Source: Deltaproteobacteria bacterium (GTDB lineage: Bacteria; Myxococcota_A; UBA9160; UBA6930). From it: a stretch of 64,000 bases of DNA. The translations under genes and the position numbers were made by a program. Positions 1-7,238 of the stretch are shown here, one piece after another. How positions within the stretch are numbered: position 1 is the stretch's first letter; the number at the start of each line of letters is the position of its first letter. Location: the NCBI GenBank assembly GCA_016875395.1, contig VGRF01000010.1, positions 1 to 64,000 of the forward strand, written 5' to 3'. Under the pieces are notes generated by a model that ran no database searches, was not told where the DNA came from, and was given only the letters and a program-made list of their open reading frames with translations.

Positions 1-126
1 CGTGGATGAACCGATTCCGCCGGCTCCTCGTCCGCTGGGAGAAGCGCGAGCAGAACTACGAGGCAATGCTCCATCTCGCCTGTGCCTGGATCACGATGAA
101 ACTGGCTGGGGTTTTCGGATAGGCTC
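1..126 (+). mobile_element. 3' end of an IS5-family insertion sequence (transposase C-terminus)
   Basis: Frame 3 encodes the last 39 residues of a transposase and stops at TAG 120-122; the rest lies outside the window. The stretch with NRFRRLLVRWEK, then NYEAMLHLACA, matches the C-terminal end typical of one IS5-family DDE transposase group. The likely right terminal inverted repeat is GTTTTCGGATAGGCTC at 111-126, which overlaps the stop codon; its reverse complement (GAGCCTATCCGAAAAC) has the look of an IS5-type left end. The element ends inside the neighbouring ATP-binding protein gene. The family call is from recognition; the exact ends are inferred because the other end is not visible. 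Confidence 0.75.
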
Positions 127-1415
127 TTAGGTTCGCGACTCCTGTCGAGTATCGATTCCCGCGAGATGGGGTTCCGAGTGGAGAGGTCGAAATCGATGCC
201 GACGGCTGGGCGCGGGAAGTTGTCGACGGAAAAGTGATTCGTTGGTGGATCGGCTTCACCGAGAAACCTCTCGATGAGAGCGCGCAGCAGGGCATCTCCG
301 TGCTCGCCAACGGAAAAATGGCCCAACGCCCATTCCAGTTCGGGCGATCCCAGGGGACCGAGGGCCAGCTGGGTCAGGAGTATCTAGTCGGCGAGGTCGA
401 GGCGAACTGGATCGATGCTGGGGCCGACATTGAGGATGACTTGATTCAGTCGAACCGAGATCAGCTTCAGATTGAGGAGGACCGACTGGCGGGATTTCTC
501 TCTTGGGGCCGGGACCGCCTGAGATGGGCGTTGAAGGAGAGGAATCGACTTCGATCGCTCAAACGGATCGAGGAGTTCGAAGAGGAGAACGATCTAGCTG
601 AGTTGTTTAGTGGGAACACCAAGCATGAGCGCGAGCGCCTCATGAAGGTTGCGAAGACCGTTGCGCGGCTCCCCGAGTTGCCGACCAGCGGGGTTGCTGA
701 TGTGATGCGAGAGGTGATTAACGCACAAGCGGATGTCGTCGTGCGCGAGATGATCGAGAAAATCAGCGAGGAGGATGACCACGTTCAGGAGCGAATGTGG
801 GAGCTAGTCCGCGAGTTTGGCCTGATTGATGCCCGACGAACTCAGACCATTATCGAGGGGCGAATTGGCGCGACCGATCGTCTGGCGACCCAGGTCGCGG
901 ACGGAACTCGAGAGGTGCCTGACCTCCACAACACCGTCCGCGAGAACGCGTGGCTACTGGACCCCAGGTGGCACCTGTATGACGATGAAGTCGATGTATC
1001 CGATTGGAATCCAGACTACGCGCCGGAGTTGGACGAGACCGGCGAGCGAATCGATTTCCTCTTCGTTCTCAAGCCCAAGGCACCGGCTCCCATCGACGAA
1101 GTGATCGTCGTCGAGATCAAGAGAGCCCGGAAAGCGAGTGGAGCGATCCACAACGTTTCCGAGGGAGAAGTGAACAAATTCCATTCCTATGTCTTGACGG
1201 CGATTGACCACTATTCGAAGAGCACGAACCCGCCGCGTGTTCGAGGGTTGATGATTGCCCAGGGGTACACCGAGAAAGCGAACCGCATGCGGAGATCCGT
1301 TGAGAAGACCGACTACGCGGAGTTCAAAACCTGGGACCTCGTCATCGACGAGACCCGAAGAATGCACCTTGGATGGCTGGAAGTGTCCAAGAAGCGAGGT
1401 AGCAGAGGGGCGTAA
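127..1415 (+). pseudogene. GHKL-type ATP-binding protein, 5' part removed by the IS5 element
   Basis: The frame is open from the IS end to TAA at 1413-1415, about 429 codons. Residues with homology-like character begin straight after the IS (FATPVEYRFP), well upstream of the first ATG at 234, so that ATG is not the natural start. The segment IRWWIGFT...GISVLANGKMAQRPF resembles the region after the ATPase core in HSP90/MORC-like 'ATP-binding proteins'; the GHKL ATPase domain itself is missing. Near the C-terminus, IDFLF followed by VIVVEIKRARK looks like a PD-(D/E)XK nuclease pattern. GC is visibly lower than in the rest of the window, which suggests acquired DNA. Probably inactive. The role is unknown; a defence function is only a guess. 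Confidence 0.55.
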
Positions 1416-1426
1416 CGTCCCCCCGC

Positions 1427-2050
1427 CTACAGCGCCCCCTTCACGCTCATCACCGCCCCCGCGGCGCGCGGGTCGATCTCGCACGCGACGCGCAGCGCGC
1501 GCGCGAGGCCCTTGAAGATCGCCTCGATCGCGTGGTGCGGGCTCATGCCGTATCGAAGCTCGACGTGCAGATCGAGGCCGGCGTTCTGCGCGAAGGCGTA
1601 GAGGAAGTCCTCGACCAGCGAGACGTCGAAGTTGCCGACGCGGTCGTTGGCGAGCGCGACGCGGTAGACGAGGAACGGGCGGTTCGAGACGTCGACGGCG
1701 ACGTCGGCGCGCGACTCGGCCATCGGCAGCGCTTGCTGCCCGTAGCGGCGGATGCCCCGCGCGTCGCCGAGCGCTTGGCGCAGCGCTTGACCGAGCACGA
1801 TGCCGACGTCCTCGACGGTGTGGTGCAGGTCGACCGCGAGATCGCCCTGCGCGCGCAGCGTCAGGTCGAACAGGCCGTGCTTCGCGAACGACTCGAGCAT
1901 GTGGTCGAAGAACGGGATGCCGGTCGCGACGTCGTAGGCGCCGGTGCCGTCGAGCGTGAAGTCGGCGCGAATCTCGGTCTCGCGCGTCTTGCGCTCAATG
2001 CGGGCTCGTCTGCTCGGTGCTTCGCTCGTCATGCCATCTCGTTTCGTCAC
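1427..2050 (-). CDS. hisB: Imidazoleglycerol-phosphate dehydratase
   Basis: Dehydrates imidazole glycerol phosphate to imidazole acetol phosphate in histidine synthesis (cytoplasm). The 207-residue product is the single-domain form without the N-terminal phosphatase fused in enterobacteria. Family motifs are intact: GIPFFDHMLE (about 44-53), HHTVED (76-81) and SPHHAIEAIFKG near the C-terminus, which supply the metal-binding His and Glu residues. The start taken is GTG at 2050; an in-frame ATG at 2032 is equally possible and neither has a clear Shine-Dalgarno. It is the last gene of a leftward series prfA-prmC-hisD-hisB and lies 24 nt after hisD. Confidence 0.95.
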   Translation of the reverse strand: MTKRDGMTSEAPSRRARIERKTRETEIRADFTLDGTGAYDVATGIPFFDHMLESFAKHGLFDLTLRAQGDLAVDLHHTVEDVGIVLGQALRQALGDARGIRRYGQQALPMAESRADVAVDVSNRPFLVYRVALANDRVGNFDVSLVEDFLYAFAQNAGLDLHVELRYGMSPHHAIEAIFKGLARALRVACEIDPRAAGAVMSVKGAL

Positions 2051-2052
2051 GC

Positions 2053-2076
2053 AGCCGCGCGCTCGTGAGCGCGGCT
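2053..2076. repeat. GC-rich hairpin between hisD and hisB
   Basis: AGCCGCGCGCTC-GT-GAGCGCGGCT is an imperfect dyad that overlaps the hisD stop codon and fills most of the short hisD-hisB gap. A related right arm ending GCGGCTAC recurs at 25788-25797 between convergent genes, so this may be a REP-like palindrome. It could also attenuate or stabilise the transcript. No T run follows on either strand. Confidence 0.4.
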
Positions 2077-3454
2077 ACCAGTCCATCTCCGCCTCGGTCT
2101 CCGCGTCGCGCGCGGCTTCGCGCTCGCGGCGGGCTTTGCGGATCTTAGCGAGGCGCAGCTCGACGCTGTTGCCGTGGCCGGTGAAACCTTCGAGGTTCGC
2201 GAGGCGGATCACGTCGCTCCCGAGCTCGCGCAGCTTCGGCGCCTCGAAGCGCACGAACGCGGTGCGCTTCAGGAAGTCGTCGACGCCGAGCGGCGAGAAG
2301 AAGCGCGCGGTGCCGCCGGTGGGCAGCACGTGGTTCGGGCCGGCGAGGTAGTCGCCGACCGCGACGGGCGTGTAGTGCCCGAGGAACACGGTGCCCGCGT
2401 TCTTCACCTTCTTGAGCTGCGCCTCCGCGTCGTCGGTCGCGATCACGAGGTGCTCGGGCGCGTAGCGATTCGCGAGCTCGAAGGCGTGCTCGATGTCCTT
2501 CGCCACCACGATCGCGCCATTCGCGAGCGCCGCGCGCGCGATCTTCTCGCGCGAGAGATCGCCGAGTTGCTTCTCGAGCTGCTCTTTCACCTTCTGCGCG
2601 ATCGCCTTCGTCGTGGTGATCAGGATCGCGCTCGCGCCTTCCTCGTGCTCTGCCTGCGAAAGCATGTCCGCTGCGACCCACGCCGGCGTCGCGCTCTTGT
2701 CCGCGATCACGACGACTTCGGTCGCGCCGGCTTCGCTGTCGATCGCGACTTCGCCGAACACGAGCTTCTTTGCGTGCTGCACGTAGGCGTTGCCCGGGCC
2801 CACGATCTTGTCGACGCGCGGCACGCTCTGCGTCCCGAACGCGAGCGCCGCGACGGCCTGCGCGCCGCCGAGGCGGAACACGCGGTGCACGCCCGCGACG
2901 CGCGCCGCCATCAGCACCTCGTCGCGAATCTCGCCGTTCTTTCCCGGCGGCGTGACCATGATGATGTCGGGCACCTCGACGACCGAGGCCGGCACCGCGT
3001 TCATGATCACGGTGCTCGGGTAGCTCGCCTTGCCGCCGGGCACGTAGATGCCCACGCGCTCGAGCGCGCGCACCTTGTGTCCCATCAGCGCGCCGCCCTC
3101 TTCGCGCATCTCCCAGCTCGACGGGATGCGCTTGCGGTGGAACTCGCGCACGCGCATCGCGCTCTTGCCGAGCGCCGCGCGGTCCGCCGGCGGCACGCGG
3201 TCGCACGCCGCGTCCCAGTCCTTCTTGTGGACTTCAAATTTTTCGAGGTCGCATCCGTCCAGTTTCTTGGTGAGCGCGAACAGCTCCGCGTCGCCGTTCT
3301 CGCGCACGTCGGCCACGATCTTCGCGACGGTCTTATCGACCGACTCTTCTTGTGCCGCGCGCCGCGCGCACAGCTTGTTGAAGGCGCGCTCGAAGCCGGC
3401 CTCGCCGGCTTGCAGAAACGCGATGCCGCCCTTGGGCGCGCTCGTCTTGGCCAT
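2075..3454 (-). CDS. hisD: Histidinol dehydrogenase
   Basis: Catalyses the last two oxidations of histidine synthesis, L-histidinol to L-histidine, using NAD and zinc. The 459-residue protein has the normal family length. Recognisable blocks are RVGIYVPGGKASYPSTV, VDKIVGPGNAYV, AGATEVVVIADKSA, LSQAEHEEGASA, NRYAPEHLV, AGTVFLGHYTPVAVGDYLAGPNHVLPT and EGFTGHGNSVELR. ATG at 3454 is chosen because GGGGAGAAGCTG lies just upstream and because it overlaps the prmC stop by one base (TGATG), which suggests coupled translation. The last 30 residues are a charged Arg/Glu-rich tail. Having hisD with prfA-prmC rather than in a full his operon shows the pathway genes are dispersed. Confidence 0.96.
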   Translation of the reverse strand: MAKTSAPKGGIAFLQAGEAGFERAFNKLCARRAAQEESVDKTVAKIVADVRENGDAELFALTKKLDGCDLEKFEVHKKDWDAACDRVPPADRAALGKSAMRVREFHRKRIPSSWEMREEGGALMGHKVRALERVGIYVPGGKASYPSTVIMNAVPASVVEVPDIIMVTPPGKNGEIRDEVLMAARVAGVHRVFRLGGAQAVAALAFGTQSVPRVDKIVGPGNAYVQHAKKLVFGEVAIDSEAGATEVVVIADKSATPAWVAADMLSQAEHEEGASAILITTTKAIAQKVKEQLEKQLGDLSREKIARAALANGAIVVAKDIEHAFELANRYAPEHLVIATDDAEAQLKKVKNAGTVFLGHYTPVAVGDYLAGPNHVLPTGGTARFFSPLGVDDFLKRTAFVRFEAPKLRELGSDVIRLANLEGFTGHGNSVELRLAKIRKARREREAARDAETEAEMDW

Positions 3455-4329
3455 CAGCTTCTCCCCGTTCGTCGAGCACGCGCCGTAACAACTCGCGCTC
3501 GTCCCCCCAAATCGCGGTGCGTTCGCGGCCCCTCGAAGCCGCACCGCGCGAGGGTTTGTGTCAACTCGTCCGCCTGCGCAGGCGCAAGCTCTAGCGCAAT
3601 CAGGCCACCCTGATTCAAGAAGAGTGGCGCTTCGTGCGCGATCTTGCGCAGCAGCGCCGCGCCATCGGAGCCCGCGAACAGCGCGCCGCGCGGCTCGTGC
3701 GCGAGCTCGGGTGCAAGCGAGTCTGCTTCGGACTCCGCGAGATAGGGCGGGTTCGACACGATCACGTCGAAGCGCTGGCCCAGAACGGGTGTGAAGCCCT
3801 CGCCGTGCACGAAGCGCACGCGATCGCCGAGGCTGTGCGCGCTCGCGTTTCGTTCGGCAACCGCGAGCGCTGCGGCGGAGAGGTCGCCCGCCACGACGCG
3901 CAGCTTCGGGCGCTCCTTCGCGAGCGCGAGCGCGATCGCGCCCGAGCCCGTGCCGAGGTCGAACGCGGTGAGCTCGGCCTCGACGTCGGGCAGCTCGGCG
4001 AGCACCGCCTCGACGAGCGTCTCGGTCTCGGGCCGGGGCACGAGCACGTCGGGGGTGACCGCGAGCGGCATCGACCAGAACTCGCGCGTGCCGGTGAGGT
4101 ACGCGACCGGCGTGCGCGCCTCGGTGCGCTGCTTCACGAGCTCGCGGAAGCGCGCGCGCTCGTCCGCGAGCACGGGCTTCTCGAAGTCGAGGTAGAGCCG
4201 CAGGCGATCCGTGCCGAGCGCGAAGGCGAGCAGGGCCTCGGCGTCGAGGCGCGCGCTCTCGATGCCTTTCTGCTTGAAGTAGTCCGTGGTCCACTTCAGC
4301 AGCGCGAGCACGGTCCAGGTGTCGCTCAC
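3454..4329 (-). CDS. prmC: Release-factor glutamine methyltransferase PrmC (HemK)
   Basis: Methylates the glutamine of the GGQ motif of peptide release factors with S-adenosylmethionine. The 291-residue product has an N-terminal helical region, DLGTGSG (124-130) as SAM-binding motif I, and NPPY (193-196), the signature that holds the target glutamine. GTG at 4329 overlaps the prfA stop as GTGA. That tight coupling with its substrate gene prfA is typical and supports the assignment. Its TGA overlaps the hisD start by one base. Confidence 0.95.
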   Translation of the reverse strand: MSDTWTVLALLKWTTDYFKQKGIESARLDAEALLAFALGTDRLRLYLDFEKPVLADERARFRELVKQRTEARTPVAYLTGTREFWSMPLAVTPDVLVPRPETETLVEAVLAELPDVEAELTAFDLGTGSGAIALALAKERPKLRVVAGDLSAAALAVAERNASAHSLGDRVRFVHGEGFTPVLGQRFDVIVSNPPYLAESEADSLAPELAHEPRGALFAGSDGAALLRKIAHEAPLFLNQGGLIALELAPAQADELTQTLARCGFEGPRTHRDLGGRARVVTARARRTGRS

Positions 4330-5429
4330 GCGGCGCGGCCCTCGCTCGCGAGCGCCTTCTCGCGCTCGCTCAGCATGTAGCTCGCGACGCCTTCGAGCAG
4401 GTCGCCCACCTCGCCTTCCATCACGCGATCGAGCTGGTGGAGCGTCAAGCCCGCGCGGTGATCGGTGACGCGGTTCTGCGGGTAGTTGTAGGTGCGGATC
4501 TTCTCGCTGCGGTCGCCCGTCCCGACTTGCGAGCGGCGCTCGCTCGCGCGCTCGTTCGCCTGGCGCTCGAGCTCCGCCTCGAGGAGCCGCGAGCGCAAGA
4601 CCTTCAGCGCCTTCGCCTTGTTCTTGTGCTGGCTCTTCTCGTCCTGGCACTGCACCACCACGCCGCTCGGGATGTGCGTCACGCGCACCGCCGAGTCGGT
4701 CGTGTTCACGGACTGCCCGCCCGGCCCACCCGAGCGAAACACGTCGATGCGCAGATCGGCGGGGTTGATCGTGATGTCGACCTCTTCCGCCTCGGGCAAC
4801 ACCGCCACCGTGACGGTCGAGGTGTGAATGCGGCCGGCGCCCTCGGTCGCGGGCACGCGCTGCACGCGGTGCACGCCGCGCTCGTGCTTGAGGCGCCCGA
4901 ACACGTCCTTGCCCGAGATGCCGACGATGATCTCCTTGAAGCCGCCAGACCCGGTCTCGGAGATCGAGAGCGGCTCGATCTTCCAGCGCAGCCCTTCCGC
5001 GTAGCGCGAGTACATGCGGAACAGGTCCGACGCGAACAGCGCCGCCTCTTCGCCGCCGGTGCCCGCGCGAATCTCGAGGATCGCGTCGCGCTCGTCGGTC
5101 GGATCCTTGGGGATGAGCAGCCGGCGGATCTCCTGCACGAGCTGGTCGCGCTTGGCTTCGAGGTCTGGCAGCTCGGCCTGCGCGAGCGCCGCGATCTCGG
5201 CGTCGGAGTCGCGCGCCATCTCCTGGTTGTCCGCGATCGCCTGCAGCGTCTTCTTGTAGACGGAACCCGCGTCCACGACGGGCCGCAGGTCCGACAGCTC
5301 CTTCCCCACCTTCGCCAGCTCGCCCTGCTTCTGCGCCGTGGCGGGGTCGGCAAGCCGCGACTCGAGCGCCGCAACGCGCGTCTCCACGTCGCGGATGCGT
5401 TCGAGCCAGTCGGTTTGCGGGGAAGCCAT
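4326..5429 (-). CDS. prfA: Peptide chain release factor 1
   Basis: Recognises UAA and UAG stop codons and triggers hydrolysis of peptidyl-tRNA. The product has 367 residues. The anticodon-like PAT tripeptide (193-195) fits the PxT of RF1 rather than the SPF of RF2, and GGQ is at 237-239. ATG at 5429 is taken because MASPQTDWLERI is followed at once by the expected coiled N-terminal domain. It heads the leftward prfA-prmC-hisD-hisB series. The upstream 346-nt gap holds the palindrome cluster, and a promoter is expected there. Confidence 0.96.
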   Translation of the reverse strand: MASPQTDWLERIRDVETRVAALESRLADPATAQKQGELAKVGKELSDLRPVVDAGSVYKKTLQAIADNQEMARDSDAEIAALAQAELPDLEAKRDQLVQEIRRLLIPKDPTDERDAILEIRAGTGGEEAALFASDLFRMYSRYAEGLRWKIEPLSISETGSGGFKEIIVGISGKDVFGRLKHERGVHRVQRVPATEGAGRIHTSTVTVAVLPEAEEVDITINPADLRIDVFRSGGPGGQSVNTTDSAVRVTHIPSGVVVQCQDEKSQHKNKAKALKVLRSRLLEAELERQANERASERRSQVGTGDRSEKIRTYNYPQNRVTDHRAGLTLHQLDRVMEGEVGDLLEGVASYMLSEREKALASEGRAA

Positions 5430-5598
5430 GGGTGAATCCGAATGCGAGGGGCGAGGCGAGCCCGCGCGCGAGCCGCGCGGAGGCGCCGTCCGGGGGAAAG
5501 CGGCGCAGCGCGGCGCAAGGTCGCGGAGTGGCCCCGCTGCCGCAAGCGAGCGCGGGCGCTGGGGAATTCGGCTGCGCAGCGTCGGACCGCGGAAGCGA

Positions 5599-5741
5599 AC
5601 GTTTCGGCCGGGCCAAAACGACCGCCCCTGCGACGATTCGGCCCGGCCAGATCGTTCGATGCCCTCGGACCGTCGGCCCGCGACACATTTCGGCCGGGCC
5701 AAAGTGACTCACCGGCGACACATTTCGGCCCGGCCGGAATG
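5599..5741. repeat. Cluster of four short palindromes (TTCGGCC-S-GGCC core)
   Basis: Four imperfect dyads lie between the divergent prfA and PAP2 genes, at about 5599-5620, 5634-5654, 5684-5706 and 5718-5741. Each has the core TTCGGCC(G/C)GGCC, flanked by different but self-complementary arms (CGTTT/AAACG, CGAT/ATCG, CAC/GTG, ACATT/AATGT). The conserved core with compensating arms suggests selection for dyad symmetry. They could be operator sites for a dimeric regulator, or REP-like elements. The rest of the 5430-5775 gap shows no gene that I can support. Confidence 0.6.
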
Positions 5742-5775
5742 TCTCAGGGCCAAGATCGGCGCGGCGGAGGGGTGA

Positions 5776-6474
5776 GTGGCGATCAGTGGGGATGCGCGGC
5801 GCGCAGCGCGGCAGATCGGCGTTCGCGCGCGGCTTGCGTCCCATCTCGGCGCGAAGCTGCGGCTCTTCGCGGGGCTCACGGTGGGGATTTGTGTGCCCTA
5901 CTTCGCGCTGCAGCGCGTCGCGTTCGGCGCGCCGTTCGCGCCGCCGGCGCTCGCCCTCGACGCGCTGATCCCCTTCGCGCCCGGCTGGGTGTGGGCGTAC
6001 GCGTCGCTGTTCGCGCTCGTGCCGCTCTCCGCCCTGCTCTCCGCCTCGCGCGACGAGGTGCGCGCCTTCGGCCGCGCGCTCGTGTGGCTGTGTACGCCGA
6101 GCTTCGCGTTCTTCGCGCTGTTCCCGAGCGCGGGCCCGCGTCCGCCGGAGGCGATGCACGCGGCCGAGCTCGGCTGGCTCGTCGCGGTCGACACACCCGG
6201 CAACGCGTTCCCGTCACTTCACGCGGGGCTCACCGTAATGTGTCTGCTCCACGCGCGGCGCGTGTGCGGCATGCAGCTCGCACGCCCCTTGCAGCGCGCG
6301 CTCTGGGACGCGGGCTCGCTCGCATGGGCGGGCGTGATCGCGTTCGCGGCGCTCGCGAGCAAGCAGCACTGGGCGGTGGATCTGGTGGCGGGCGGGTTGT
6401 TAGGCGCGACGGCTCATTCGTTGGCTTTCGCGCGGACGGCACGCGCGCTCAGGGAGTCGCCGCCCGCTTCCTGA
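5776..6474 (+). CDS. PAP2-superfamily membrane phosphatase-like protein
   Basis: A 232-residue integral membrane protein with about five or six hydrophobic segments. The motif PSLHAGLT (central) and SKQHWAVDLVAGG near the C-terminus correspond to the second and third PAP2 phosphatase motifs with their His and Asp residues. The first motif (KxxxxxxRP) is not clear, as in the inositol-phosphorylceramide synthase-like branch of PAP2. The probable substrate is a lipid phosphate. GTG at 5776 is preceded by GGAGG at 5766-5770. It converges with the Lgt-like gene, and their 3' ends overlap by 26 nt. Confidence 0.75.
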   Translation: MAISGDARRAARQIGVRARLASHLGAKLRLFAGLTVGICVPYFALQRVAFGAPFAPPALALDALIPFAPGWVWAYASLFALVPLSALLSASRDEVRAFGRALVWLCTPSFAFFALFPSAGPRPPEAMHAAELGWLVAVDTPGNAFPSLHAGLTVMCLLHARRVCGMQLARPLQRALWDAGSLAWAGVIAFAALASKQHWAVDLVAGGLLGATAHSLAFARTARALRESPPAS

Positions 6475-7225
6475 CCAGCCACCCCAGCGCCGCGAGGCTC
6501 GCGCCCAGCATCAGCCACTGCGCGGGCGTGAGCCCTGCGTAGCGCGCTTCGCCCACGCGCAAGAAGTCGAGTGCGAAGCGCCCCGGCCCGTAGAGCGCGA
6601 AGAACAGCGCGGCGAAGAAACCTGGCGCGCGAAGTTGTTGCGGCCGCGCACGATCGAGCAGCAGGAACGCGGCGCCGATCGCGAGGCACAGCAGCGCCTC
6701 GAGCAGGCCCAGGTCGAAGCGCGGGCCGCCCCACGGCGCGCCTTCGGGGAAGCTCACGGCGAACACGCTCGTGGAGGCGATGCCGAGGTGATCGTGCTGC
6801 AGCGCGCAGCCGAAGCGGCCGACCGCGAGCGTGAAGGGCAGCGCGAACATCACCACGTCGAAGAAGCGCGCGATCTCGCCGGCTGCGAGTCCCCTGCGCC
6901 GCGCGACGAGGAAGAGCCCCGCGAGCCCGCCGAGCATTCCCCCAGTCGACGAAAGCTCGCCCCACACCCGAAACAACTCGAGTGGATCCTCGCGCAGCAC
7001 GTGAGGGCGGTAGGCGAGCACGTCGAAGACGTGCGCCGAGGCGAGGCCGAGCACGACGGCCCACAGGATCAGCGCGCTCGCCGTCTCGCGCGCGATGCCC
7101 ACGCCCGGCGCGCGGCGCACGGTCAGCTCCACCTGCACCACGATCGCGGCGAGCGCGAGCAGGCGAAACGCCTGCAGCGTGTAGCCCCCGATCTCCCAGG
7201 TGGGATGCTCGACGTACGGGATCAC
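6449..7225 (-). CDS. Lgt-like prolipoprotein diacylglyceryl transferase homologue
   Basis: A 258-residue multi-pass membrane protein with the general layout of Lgt, which moves diacylglycerol from phosphatidylglycerol to prolipoprotein cysteines. Resemblances are SSTGGMLGGLAG, the signature-like GRFGCALQHDHLG and the C-terminal LYGPGRFALDFLR. The normal Lgt signature is GRxGNxxNxE; here the two Asn are Cys and Gln and the Glu is not in place. It may therefore be a paralogue with another substrate rather than the essential enzyme. It lies 13 nt downstream of the murein synthase gene, so it is probably co-transcribed. Confidence 0.65.
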   Translation of the reverse strand: MIPYVEHPTWEIGGYTLQAFRLLALAAIVVQVELTVRRAPGVGIARETASALILWAVVLGLASAHVFDVLAYRPHVLREDPLELFRVWGELSSTGGMLGGLAGLFLVARRRGLAAGEIARFFDVVMFALPFTLAVGRFGCALQHDHLGIASTSVFAVSFPEGAPWGGPRFDLGLLEALLCLAIGAAFLLLDRARPQQLRAPGFFAALFFALYGPGRFALDFLRVGEARYAGLTPAQWLMLGASLAALGWLVRKRAATP

Positions 7226-7238
7226 GCGCGCGCCCCCG

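Noticed and set aside
2174-3613. Plus-strand open frame of 479 codons over hisD
   Set aside because: It lies antisense to hisD and prmC, which have complete family motifs; no motif in this frame.
5442-6542. Plus-strand Arg-rich open frame across the palindrome cluster and the PAP2 gene
   Set aside because: It is out of frame with the PAP2 motifs and has no ribosome binding site or domain.
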